A stretch of 8,784 bases of DNA from JBCDKH01 sp964388485 (GTDB lineage Bacteria > Planctomycetota > Phycisphaerae > Tepidisphaerales > Tepidisphaeraceae). Position numbers and translations under genes: made by a program. The stretch is from positions 1 through 8,784 of the forward strand of contig CAYMAS010000082.1 of assembly GCA_964388485.1 (NCBI GenBank). The letters are read 5' to 3'. The notes beneath the pieces are model-generated. The model worked only from the letters and a program-made list of their open reading frames with translations, ran no database searches and had not been told where the DNA came from. Positions 1 to 7,025 of this stretch are shown piece by piece (positions within the stretch are counted from its first letter, which is position 1; every line of letters starts with the position of its first letter).

Positions 1-252
1 CTCGGATCGCGCTACCCGTCCACGCGCCGAACATCGGCAGGGTCCGGACAGAGCAACGCTCTCCCGTTTACCGGATGAGGATTTGTGTGCGACGTGAGCG
101 GATACGCGTCCAGTCTGATCGGACAACCGTCCGTCGGCAACAGACGCTTGTCCACCGCCATCAGCTGACGCAGTTGCAAGATCAACAGTCGAAACAAGCA
201 GGCACGGCGTGCGCGTGTTTCGACGTAATCGGCGGCCGGAGCGATCGCGTGC
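1..252. other. No convincing gene at the left edge
   Basis: I see no supportable gene here. One - strand frame stays open from 510 to the window edge. Its third-position GC bias disappears below about 253, where roughly half of the codons end in A or T, so I treat this part as non-coding or decayed. A short - strand frame at 197-12 has no recognisable motif. No tRNA, repeat or clear promoter was noticed. Confidence 0.4.
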
Positions 253-591
253 CTTGCATGCGACGAGGCAGTCCGAGGCGAGCGTGCGGAGACCTAGCCG
301 CCCTTTGTCGTAGAGGTCGATGTCCTCGAGCACGAACCAGTCGGCCGACGTGGCGTCCTTCTCCTCGCGGCCGATCTGCACGGGCGTGACGCCGGTCGCG
401 TCGGGTGCCAGTACCTTCGACCGTTGAACATTGACGCTCAAGGAGATTGCGTTGCGGATCCAGTCCCGCGCTTCGCTCAAGGCCAAGCCGCCTTCCGTTT
501 GTTGTCGAAGTCATTCGAACGTCGCGTGGTCGTAGGGAACGAGCACGTGGACCGTGTCCCCTTCGATCAGGCGGTACTCGCGGGCGACCAT
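253..591 (-). pseudogene. Decayed coding stretch of unknown function, divergent from cas5c
   Basis: I do not recognise the protein. On the - strand an ATG at 591 (GGAAG-like ribosome site just upstream) opens a 26-codon frame starting MVAREYRLIEGDTVHVLV and stopping at TGA 513-511. The same frame stays open after the stop and includes the segment ADWFVLEDIDLYDKGRL. Third positions are strongly GC-biased on both sides of the stop: 23 of 26 codons before it, and 67 of 78 codons in 486-253. The competing frames are arginine-rich and look like shadows. This fits a gene broken by an in-frame stop and fading out below 253. It could instead be two short genes, the second starting at TTG 486 behind a GGAAGG. 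It is transcribed away from the cas operon and is probably unrelated to it. Confidence 0.4.
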
Positions 592-637
592 GGTGAACTT
601 CCGGTTGCGACAGTCGCAGCGTCCGCGAACGGGCGAG

Positions 638-665
638 TTGACAGCCCGCACTAATGCCGTACACT
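638..665 (+). promoter_or_regulatory. Candidate sigma70-type promoter of the cas operon
   Basis: A perfect -35 box TTGACA (638-643) is followed after 16 bp by TACACT (660-665), which matches 4 of 6 positions of the -10 consensus. The predicted transcription start, about 7 nt beyond the -10 box, falls at 672-673, on or next to the A of the cas5c ATG. No ribosome binding site precedes that ATG, so the mRNA may be leaderless. The call rests on consensus matching only. Confidence 0.5.
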
Positions 666-672
666 CACTTTC

Positions 673-1380
673 ATGGGTGTCGGGGGACGCTACAACGTCA
701 CGCTCGAAGTCGCAGGTCCGCTTGCCATGTTCGCGCGTCCGGATACGGGTGCGACGCCGACGAGCTACCCCGTGCCAACTTGGTCGGCGGCGAAGGGGAT
801 GTTCGAATCGATCGCGTACCTGAGGGATGGGGCGTGGTTCTGTCCGACCGCGGTTGAAGTCTGTCGATCTATCGGTAGAGCAGGTGGACGCATCACGTTT
901 CAGCCTTACGCGACGAACTATGGGGGCCCGTTGCGGAAGAACGACCTGTTCAAGAAGGGGTTGACGTCGGGTGGGAGCAGCATGCAGGTGTTTGCGACTG
1001 CGATCGCTAACGTCTGCTACCGGCTGCACGCGACGGTCGCCGGTCCAAGGGGTGGTGGCGGGCGAAATCCGCGGCATTACCTTAAGGATCTATTCGAGCG
1101 ACGACTGCGGCAGGGACGGTGTCACCGGACGCCCGTACTCGGGTGGAGTGAGTTCACCTGCACCTACTGGGGCCCATCGAGGGACGGGGTCACGGAAGTG
1201 GACGTGGATTTCGGGACACCGGACGCGCCTGTCGAGATCCCGTCGATGCTCCTGGGCGTGTGGGACACACCACAATCAGGGCAGTACCGGCCACTTTATC
1301 GCCAGAATCTACTGGTAGAAAACGGTGTTTTGGCCTACGGCGTCCCGGCAGCTTGGCAGGGAGCAATTGATGCTCAATGA
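673..1380 (+). CDS. cas5c: Type I-C Cas5c (Cas5d), crRNA-processing endoribonuclease and Cascade subunit
   Basis: This 235-residue protein is a typical-length Cas5c. In type I-C there is no Cas6, so Cas5c cleaves the CRISPR repeat hairpin and stays on the 5' handle of the crRNA. The N-terminal family signature is clear: AGPLAMFARPDTGATPTSYP (14-33), then PTWSAAKGMFESI (35-47), the RAMP-fold strand and helix. The segment NPRHYLKDLFERRLRQGRC (132-150) matches the region that carries the Lys-His catalytic pair in characterised Cas5c proteins. Here the pair reads Arg134-His135, so the Lys appears replaced by Arg. A stop at 652-654 fixes the upstream limit, making ATG 673 the first possible ATG. 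No Shine-Dalgarno is visible. The last 11 nt overlap cas8c. It is the first gene of the operon. Confidence 0.93.
   Translation: MGVGGRYNVTLEVAGPLAMFARPDTGATPTSYPVPTWSAAKGMFESIAYLRDGAWFCPTAVEVCRSIGRAGGRITFQPYATNYGGPLRKNDLFKKGLTSGGSSMQVFATAIANVCYRLHATVAGPRGGGGRNPRHYLKDLFERRLRQGRCHRTPVLGWSEFTCTYWGPSRDGVTEVDVDFGTPDAPVEIPSMLLGVWDTPQSGQYRPLYRQNLLVENGVLAYGVPAAWQGAIDAQ
1358..1363 (+). promoter_or_regulatory. Ribosome binding site deciding the cas8c start
   Basis: AGGGAG lies 6 nt before ATG 1370, inside the end of cas5c. It favours 1370 over the earlier in-frame start at 1325, which would overlap cas5c by 56 nt. Confidence 0.7.
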
Positions 1381-3517
1381 GCTCCTTGTCGCCCAACGTG
1401 GGCTCGCTGCGGCCGGCGTTTCGATGGTGTCGCGACATCCCGACATCCGCGACGTGCGGAAGGGGTTGCCGACATTGCTCGTCCGATTGGACGGCGACGG
1501 TCGCGTAGATTCGGTTCGGCCAGTTCCAGCAGACGCCCGACCGTGGACGCTTGGTGACGGCAACCACAACCGCTTTCCTTTCGTCCAGCCGAAAACGCCG
1601 TTCTGGAACCCGGCGGTCGATCACGAAGCGAGGGATGTTCTTGGCGGTCGAGATGCCGCCGCACGTCGGAAGGTGATCTTCCAGCTTGCGGATGAAGCCA
1701 CGGCAAGTGAAGACGCTGCAAAGTCGTTGATCGGGCCGAAGTTCGAGGCACGGCTCGAGGCGAGGGGTGAGGTGTTATCCGTCGACGACGGCAACATGCT
1801 TGCGAAACGGGTGGCGGAGGGAATGCGTCGTTTTCTACTCGCGGCGGGTTCGTCTGCAGATCATGCAGCCTTTGCAAACCAACTCGCCTCTGCACTCATC
1901 GCGACGATGCGTGACCTGCCGGACGACCTCCTGACCGACATCGCTCATGGACTGCTGGTCGGCAAGATCAAAGACGGCAGCGTCGTGTCGGCTGCTGGAC
2001 TGCTGATCGATGCAACTCCGGACGAGACTGGAGGCGCTACCGAACCTGTTTGGCACCCGGCGGTTGCTATTGCGGTCAGCAAAGCGATGGAGGGGAAGCC
2101 GGACGACATCTCCGATACTGCGGGTGAAACAGACCTGCTCTGCGCACTGACGGGACGCGGCGGCCCACTGCTCTCCGGTTCCTTCCCGAATCCGAATCTG
2201 CCAACGCTCGGGCCGACGCTCCTCTACAGCCGCAATGGGAGCACACCTTCGCTAGGCCGTTACGGGCAATTCGATGATGCAATTCAGATTGATCAACAAG
2301 TGGCAGAAACCTTGGCCGCCGCGGCTGGAGCGCTGACGGAGCCTCACCGCGAGGGGAAGACGTGGCGACCAATTCCAGGTGAGCGGCCAAAGCAGACCGA
2401 CCTTTTGCTCGCGTACGTCGCTGCCGCCCCCGATGCTCCCGTCGCGGAGATTGTGACGACTGAGAGTGATCTTGAGCATCTTACCGAAGAACTCATCACG
2501 TCACTGAAGGGGAGGGGCATTGAGAAGGGACTCAGCCAGACGCCGGTTCGCTTGGCGATCTTCCGCCGCGTGGATCCGGGCAATCGGAAGGCGATCGCGA
2601 GTGACACGATCTCGGTCGGGACGCTCATTGACGCGGCGAATGATTGGCGCGCCGCGCGACGACTGATTCCGTCGCACCTCAAGTTGGCCGTACCGGAGAA
2701 GGGGAAGAAGTTTATCGAGCAGATGCCTCCGAACGTTGCACCGATGAGCCTGATGAAGTTTACGCAGCCGATCTACCTTCGAGACGGCACAGACCGGCGC
2801 GTGGCTGTCGGAGTCACTGCCTCGGAAGCGCTGCGGGTTTTCCTGAGCATTGGCGCAGAGTCGCGGCGGGATGCTAAATCCGTTCTGCAGATGGTGCTGC
2901 GACGGAGATCGACACTTGTTGCCGGGTGTGCTCACGCACGTCGACGCGGGCTCGACGCTTTGAAGTCGTTCGACCGCCTTGAGGTTCTTCGGACCGTCAC
3001 TGTCCTCTGTACCTTGCTCCATAAGCTTGGTTCTCACCAAGATACCACTATGACTGAGAGTCCTGCTTACCGGCTTGGGCAGCTTCTCGCTTCTGCCGAC
3101 GTCGTTCACGCCGGCTACTGCGCCGACGTGCGGGGCGGACAACTTCCGCCATCTCTCCTGGGCAATCAGGTCTTCGCGGCGGCGCAGAAGTCACCGATCC
3201 GAGCGTTGGAGATGCTCGGACGTCGCTGGAAACCCTACGGTGCCTGGGCGGGACCGCGAAACGAGGCGTGGGAGCGGGCAGATCGTTTTGTCGCGTCGAA
3301 GTCGAAGAAGGACCAGCAGCGCGGATGGTCGATTCGCGTCGCGCTTCGTCACGCGCGAGACTGGAAGCCACTTGCCGAAGCGTTGGCTCCTGCGTTATCC
3401 GGCATGAATCCGACGGACGCGTATCGAGCGGAGTTGCTTCTGGGATATCTCGCGGGGCTCCCGAAGCCGAAGCGCGATGACGACGACGACACTACGGACC
3501 CTGACGAACAGGACTAG
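1370..3517 (+). CDS. cas8c: Type I-C Cas8c (Csd1-type) large subunit, divergent
   Basis: This 715-residue protein occupies the large-subunit slot between cas5c and cas7c. Cas8c recognises the PAM in target DNA, opens the duplex and recruits Cas3. Identification rests mainly on position plus family-like stretches. These are an N-terminal LLVRLDGDGRVDSV strand, a middle segment LLYSRNGSTPSLGRYGQ, and a C-terminal helical part starting PAYRLGQLLASADVV, reminiscent of the conserved YRLGRLF region of Cas8c. Many characterised Cas8c proteins are about 600 residues, so this one is longer and divergent. It ends in a strongly acidic tail, RDDDDDTTDPDEQD. The AGGGAG site supports ATG 1370. Its stop lies 6 nt before cas7c. 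The 3' part may also encode Cas11c from an internal start. I am confident of the role, less of the exact subfamily. Confidence 0.82.
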   Translation: MLNELLVAQRGLAAAGVSMVSRHPDIRDVRKGLPTLLVRLDGDGRVDSVRPVPADARPWTLGDGNHNRFPFVQPKTPFWNPAVDHEARDVLGGRDAAARRKVIFQLADEATASEDAAKSLIGPKFEARLEARGEVLSVDDGNMLAKRVAEGMRRFLLAAGSSADHAAFANQLASALIATMRDLPDDLLTDIAHGLLVGKIKDGSVVSAAGLLIDATPDETGGATEPVWHPAVAIAVSKAMEGKPDDISDTAGETDLLCALTGRGGPLLSGSFPNPNLPTLGPTLLYSRNGSTPSLGRYGQFDDAIQIDQQVAETLAAAAGALTEPHREGKTWRPIPGERPKQTDLLLAYVAAAPDAPVAEIVTTESDLEHLTEELITSLKGRGIEKGLSQTPVRLAIFRRVDPGNRKAIASDTISVGTLIDAANDWRAARRLIPSHLKLAVPEKGKKFIEQMPPNVAPMSLMKFTQPIYLRDGTDRRVAVGVTASEALRVFLSIGAESRRDAKSVLQMVLRRRSTLVAGCAHARRRGLDALKSFDRLEVLRTVTVLCTLLHKLGSHQDTTMTESPAYRLGQLLASADVVHAGYCADVRGGQLPPSLLGNQVFAAAQKSPIRALEMLGRRWKPYGAWAGPRNEAWERADRFVASKSKKDQQRGWSIRVALRHARDWKPLAEALAPALSGMNPTDAYRAELLLGYLAGLPKPKRDDDDDTTDPDEQD
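3050..3517 (+). CDS. cas11c: Possible internally initiated small subunit Cas11c within cas8c
   Basis: In studied type I-C systems the small subunit Cas11c is made from an internal start within the 3' end of cas8c. No separate small-subunit gene exists here, so the same is expected. The in-frame ATG at 3050 (Met561 of Cas8c) comes just before PAYRLGQLLA, the start of the helical C-terminal domain, and would give 155 residues. I see no good Shine-Dalgarno before it. Another in-frame ATG at 3212 has GGAG touching the codon with no spacing. The existence of the product is inferred from the family; the exact start is uncertain. Confidence 0.3.
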   Translation: MTESPAYRLGQLLASADVVHAGYCADVRGGQLPPSLLGNQVFAAAQKSPIRALEMLGRRWKPYGAWAGPRNEAWERADRFVASKSKKDQQRGWSIRVALRHARDWKPLAEALAPALSGMNPTDAYRAELLLGYLAGLPKPKRDDDDDTTDPDEQD

Positions 3518-3523
3518 CACCTG

Positions 3524-4438
3524 ATGAGCAACAACAACTCCAACAATCTTTTCAACCGTGGAACGGGCTTGCTCGTCATCGAGGTTCGCTACAGCAACCC
3601 TAACGGCGACCCCGATGCCGAGAGCGAACCGCGGACATTCGAAGCCGATGGCCGTGGCCTGATCTCGCCCGTGAGCTACAAGCGAAAGCTCCGCGATCTC
3701 ATCATCGATGAGAAAGGCATCGCCATGACCGAGGCACGGCGAGTGCTCGATCTCGAGAAGGACGGCTATGGCATCCTTGAACAACGTGGTCGCGACCGGA
3801 AGCAGATCGAGAAGATGGATGCCAAGGCGTTTCAAGGCACATATTGGGACGGACGCGTCTTCGGCAACACATTTCTCGAATCGATGAAGGACAAGGACGC
3901 CCCGGCAGGCGGAGTCGACCACTTCATCAGCACCGGTACGGTCCAGTTCGGTCCGGGAGTGAGCATCGCGCCGGTCGAGATCGTTCGAACGACGAACACC
4001 AACAAGAGCGGCGTTCAAGAAGGTAAAGATCGTGGTATGGCCCCGCTCGGCTGGCGGGTCGTGCGGCACGGCGTGTACGTGATGCCCTTCTTCGTCAACC
4101 CGATGATGGCGGCGAAGAGCGGATGCAAGGCCGAGGACATCGACTTGCTGAAGTTTCTCATTCCGCACGCGTATCGATCAAGTGCCTCTGCTGTTCGGCC
4201 GTTCGTGGAGGTGCGACACGCGTGGTACGCGGAGCACACGTCGCCGCTCGGTTCGTGCCCCGACTCTCGCATCCTCGACTCGCTGCAGCCGAAGAAGCGA
4301 GAGAATCCAGAGGAGTATTCAACCGACATCAGCGAGTACGACATCCCGACCGCAGTGCCCGAGGAGCTGCGAGGCCGGCTTCACGACTTCGAGGATCTCA
4401 CGGTGAAGCAGTGGGGCCAAGCAACAGAAAAGGCGTAG
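3524..4438 (+). CDS. cas7: Type I-C Cas7c (Csd2), Cascade backbone subunit
   Basis: This 304-residue protein is the repeated backbone subunit that coats the crRNA spacer. The N-terminal signature VRYSNPNGDPDAESEPR (21-37), followed by GRGLISPVSYKRKLRDLI (near 43-60), is the hallmark of the Csd2 family: a first beta strand, the NPNGDPD loop, then a basic helix. The length is normal for the family. The first residues, MSNNNSNN, are an Asn-rich lead-in of no known role. ATG 3524 follows the cas8c stop by 6 nt. AGGA at 3510-3513, 10 nt upstream, is a modest ribosome site inside the cas8c end. Its last 28 nt overlap the predicted cas3 start. Confidence 0.93.
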   Translation: MSNNNSNNLFNRGTGLLVIEVRYSNPNGDPDAESEPRTFEADGRGLISPVSYKRKLRDLIIDEKGIAMTEARRVLDLEKDGYGILEQRGRDRKQIEKMDAKAFQGTYWDGRVFGNTFLESMKDKDAPAGGVDHFISTGTVQFGPGVSIAPVEIVRTTNTNKSGVQEGKDRGMAPLGWRVVRHGVYVMPFFVNPMMAAKSGCKAEDIDLLKFLIPHAYRSSASAVRPFVEVRHAWYAEHTSPLGSCPDSRILDSLQPKKRENPEEYSTDISEYDIPTAVPEELRGRLHDFEDLTVKQWGQATEKA

Positions 4439-6711
4439 GCAGCAGCATCCCGATCGCTCACTCAGCCCGCGATGGGACGCCGGAGCAGACGTACTTCGAG
4501 CACGTCAGGCAGGTGTGCCGTGGGACAGCTGCGCGGGCGAAGCGAATGCTGGAGCACGCCAAAGATGCACCGACCTGGTTCTCGCAGGAGATCGATCAGG
4601 CCGCAACGTGGCACGACCTCGGGAAGCTCGACAAAGCGGTGCAGTCGGAGTTGAAGAAGGAGTCCAAAGGCCGGCCGAAGTGGGATCACGTTGACGCGGG
4701 CGTAGCTCACCTGATGGCGAGCGGACATCCCGTCGCCGCCTGGCTCGTGCGTGCTCATCACCCGCCGGGCTTGCCCGACAAGGGGCTGCACTTCAAGGCG
4801 TTCAACCGGGGTCGGAAGCTTCGGGGAAGACGAAGAGACTGCGACGATCTTGAACGGCACGAGGAGCAACAGGCACGCACCGACGAACGGCTGGCTGATT
4901 ACATCGCCACACATCATGCGGCGATGCAGACCCGCCCCGCTCCTGCGACGTCTTCGTCAGCGGCTGTCTCGGAAGCTCACGGGCTCAAAATGCGCCTTGC
5001 CTTGTCCTGTCTCGTCGATGCCGACCACAGCGACACGGCCCGGCATTACTCCGGACTGGCGGAACCAGATGAAGCCGATGATCCGAGGTGGGAAGAGCGA
5101 CTTGAGCACCTGACGCAGCATGTTCATCAGCTGCCCGCGGGCAAGACGATCGAAGAGCGCGAGAGAAACAAGCGACGACGTGCCTTCTTCGACGCCTGCC
5201 TTGCGAGCAACCTGAACGACCCGCTCGTTGCGTGTGAGGGACCGGTGGGCATCGGCAAGACGACCGCGGTGGTCGCCTACCTCATCCGCCAGGCAATGTT
5301 GCAGACACCGCAGCAGCGTCGACTGATCGTGATCGCTCCGTACACCAACATCCTCACGCAGACCGCAAACCGCCTGCGGCAAGCCCTCGTCTTGCCGGGC
5401 GAGCGTCACGAAGACATCGTTGTTGAACACCATCACCGCGCCGACTTTCACAAGGTGCGTGATCGCGACCTCGCCGTGCAGTGGCGGGCACCCGTCGTGC
5501 TGACGACGGCGGTGAGCTTCTTCGAGACACTGTCCGCCGCCAATCCCGCCACGCTACGGAAGCTGCATTCGGTTCCGGGAAGTGCGATTTTCGTAGATGA
5601 ATCGCACGCCGCGTTGCCGACGCCGCTTTGGCCGCAGAACTGGAAGTGGATTCGCGAGTTGTCCCGCTCGTGGAACTGTCGCTTCGTGATGGCGAGCGGG
5701 TCGCTGGCCCGGTTCTGGGAGGATCCGCAAATCGTCGAGGATCCTTGCGAACTGCCGGAGCTGATGCCTTCCGTGCAAATTGCCGACGCACAGGTTGCGG
5801 AGCGGGAGCGAGTCGTCTATTCGCAACTTCGCGCGCCTGATGGTGATCTAGTGCTGGACGTGGCCCATCTTGTGAAGGCCGTACTGGGTGACGACGGACC
5901 GCGACTGGTCATCCTCAACACGGTCCAGTCTGCGGCCGTTGTGGCGCGGGCAATGCGAGAACGAGTTGGTAAAGACCGTGTGTTGCATCTGTCAACCGCG
6001 TTAACGCCGTCTGATCGAGCGCGGATGCTCGACCGAGTTCAGAAGAAGCTCGCGAGCAAGGTGGCGAACTGGAATTTGGTGGCGACAAGCTGTGTCGAGG
6101 CGGGCGTAGACCTCTCCTTCCAGACCGCGTTCCGAGAACGCTTTTCCGTCGCCAGCACGCTGCAAACGGCTGGTCGCGTCAACCGCCACAACGAGCGCGG
6201 CTGCGGTACGGTCTACGACTTCGCACTGCAAGGCGGTGACCTGACGAAGCACCCCGCAGCCGATCTTTCAGCACCGATCCTGTTGAAACTGATGGCCTTC
6301 GACCGCTTGAACACTGAGCCGCCGGCAGAGGTCGTGACCGAAGCCATGCGACAGGAATTGCTGGACCGGGGCGGCTTGGGCCATATGGAACTCGTCAAGG
6401 CAGAGGACGACCACGACTACCCGGCAGCCGAGAAAGCTGGTCGCGTCATCACGAGCGAAACACGATTGGTCGTCGTCGACCCGGACCTGAAAGAAGATCT
6501 TGCCGCCCGCCGAAAGGTCAGCTTCCGTCAGCTGCTCCTCGGAAGTGTGCAACTGTGGGCACAGCGTGTCGACGACCTCGGGTTGGAGGCAGTGCCGGGG
6601 CGTGACGAGATCTACCTGTGGAACGATGCTTACGACGCCGACTTCGATGGCATCATGGCCGGCGTCTTACGAAGCCACGCCTTTCAAGCCGCTGGCGGCG
6701 GAATCTTTTGA
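4411..6711 (+). CDS. cas3: Cas3 HD nuclease-helicase
   Basis: This is a 766-residue fused Cas3, recruited by Cascade to nick, unwind and degrade target DNA. HD domain: His31 (YFEHV), His68-Asp69 (WHDLGKLDKA), His93 (WDHVDAG), His116-His117 (RAHHPPG), then a DADHSDTARHY stretch. Helicase: Walker A GPVGIGKT (277-284), Walker B DESH (396-399, a DEAH variant), motif III-like ASGSLARFW, SCVEAGVDLSF and motif VI QTAGRVNR (585-592). All expected catalytic elements are present. No in-frame ATG fits the N-terminus: the frame is open upstream to ATG 4123, but that part overlaps cas7 deeply. GTG 4411 lies 4 nt after GGTGA and keeps His31, so I chose it; it overlaps cas7 by 28 nt. Cas3 is placed after cas7, unlike the usual I-C order. 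Confidence 0.92.
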   Translation: MGPSNRKGVGSSIPIAHSARDGTPEQTYFEHVRQVCRGTAARAKRMLEHAKDAPTWFSQEIDQAATWHDLGKLDKAVQSELKKESKGRPKWDHVDAGVAHLMASGHPVAAWLVRAHHPPGLPDKGLHFKAFNRGRKLRGRRRDCDDLERHEEQQARTDERLADYIATHHAAMQTRPAPATSSSAAVSEAHGLKMRLALSCLVDADHSDTARHYSGLAEPDEADDPRWEERLEHLTQHVHQLPAGKTIEERERNKRRRAFFDACLASNLNDPLVACEGPVGIGKTTAVVAYLIRQAMLQTPQQRRLIVIAPYTNILTQTANRLRQALVLPGERHEDIVVEHHHRADFHKVRDRDLAVQWRAPVVLTTAVSFFETLSAANPATLRKLHSVPGSAIFVDESHAALPTPLWPQNWKWIRELSRSWNCRFVMASGSLARFWEDPQIVEDPCELPELMPSVQIADAQVAERERVVYSQLRAPDGDLVLDVAHLVKAVLGDDGPRLVILNTVQSAAVVARAMRERVGKDRVLHLSTALTPSDRARMLDRVQKKLASKVANWNLVATSCVEAGVDLSFQTAFRERFSVASTLQTAGRVNRHNERGCGTVYDFALQGGDLTKHPAADLSAPILLKLMAFDRLNTEPPAEVVTEAMRQELLDRGGLGHMELVKAEDDHDYPAAEKAGRVITSETRLVVVDPDLKEDLAARRKVSFRQLLLGSVQLWAQRVDDLGLEAVPGRDEIYLWNDAYDADFDGIMAGVLRSHAFQAAGGGIF

Positions 6712-6731
6712 TGGCACAGGAACCCGCAGAC

Positions 6732-6771
6732 ATTTCAATAAAGGCTCGGCGGACTTGGCCCGCCGAGCGTC
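6732..6771 (-). repeat. Degenerate CRISPR-like repeat (hairpin plus ATTGAAA handle)
   Basis: Positions 6744-6752 (GCTCGGCGG) and 6760-6768 (CCGCCGAGC) form a perfect 9-bp stem with a 7-nt loop. Read on the - strand, the element begins GACGCTCGG, 6 of 9 identical to the start of the true repeat (GTCGCCCGC). It ends CTTTATTGAAAT, which shares ATTGAAA with the true repeat's TGGATTGAAAG handle. Its ATTGAAA lies 70 nt from that of the true repeat, close to one repeat-spacer unit. It could instead be only a transcription hairpin behind cas3; it lacks a T-run on the + strand. Confidence 0.45.
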
Positions 6772-6801
6772 AGGAAGCACACCTACCACGAGCACATACG
6801 G

Positions 6802-6833
6802 CTTTCAATCCACGCCCGCGTAAAGCGGGCGAC
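6802..6833 (-). CRISPR. Isolated type I-C CRISPR repeat
   Basis: The 32-nt - strand sequence from 6833 to 6802 has the standard I-C repeat form. It reads GTCGCCCGC, a TTTAC loop, then GCGGGCG and TGGATTGAAAG. The stem is 7 bp and perfect (6813-6819 with 6825-6831). Cutting after the stem, as Cas5c does in characterised systems, would divide it 21 + 11 and leave the usual 11-nt handle. No second perfect copy occurs in the window. It is oriented against the cas genes. Confidence 0.8.
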
Positions 6834-6858
6834 ATCGTGGAGTGCGTCAGCCAACCTG

Positions 6859-7008
6859 ATGAAGAGGTTCGAGAAGCCCCCGGCGCTCAAGGTCCAACAT
6901 TCGAGAGAGGATGAGTTCATGTGCGACAATGGCCCGGTGGTGGCGAATGACTACGCGGCAAAATGCACCCGCAACTACGGGATTGAGCATCAGTCCACGC
7001 GACGGTAG
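6859..7008 (+). pseudogene. Possible remnant of a DDE integrase/transposase catalytic domain
   Basis: A short frame from ATG 6859 to TAG 7006-7008 contains CDNGPVVANDYAAKCTRNYG followed by IEHQSTRR. This resembles the core of IS3/IS481-like integrases, where an (S/T)DNGxxF motif with the second catalytic Asp is followed about 15-20 residues later by a GIxHxxTRP motif. Here the F after DNG is missing, the frame stops straight after TRR, and no N-terminal part or terminal inverted repeats are visible. If real, it is a small decayed fragment marking a past insertion between the two halves of the locus. The resemblance is short and may be chance. Confidence 0.3.
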
Positions 7009-7025
7009 CCCGAAATCAAGGAAGG

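Larger units (their letters stand above)
6732..6833 (-). ncRNA. Candidate one-guide crRNA-like RNA (true repeat, 30-nt guide, degenerate repeat)
   Basis: Reading the - strand gives a canonical repeat (6833-6802), a 30-nt guide-like segment (6801-6772) and a degenerate repeat (6771-6732). That is the layout of a minimal array, or of CreA-type crRNA mimics, which lie among cas genes and use variant repeats. Cas5c could in principle process it. I found no convincing - strand promoter above 6833. An old array remnant is the simpler alternative. Confidence 0.3.

Noticed and set aside
182..664. Long - strand reading frame of 160 residues left of cas5c
   Set aside because: It is arginine-rich and low in complexity; the neighbouring frame on the same strand carries the coding-type third-position bias.
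511..1077. - strand frame of 188 residues antisense to cas5c
   Set aside because: Most of it is antisense to a clear Cas5c. Only the last 26 codons, from ATG 591, lie outside cas5c with a coding-like pattern, and these are described separately.
4123..4410. Extended N-terminus of cas3 from ATG 4123
   Set aside because: It would overlap cas7 by over 300 nt and its translation is shadow-like; the HD domain begins well after 4411.
6744..6768. Rho-independent terminator after cas3
   Set aside because: The 9-bp stem is strong, but no T-run follows on the + strand. The repeat-like handle on the - strand makes a CRISPR-like element the more interesting reading; a termination role is not excluded.
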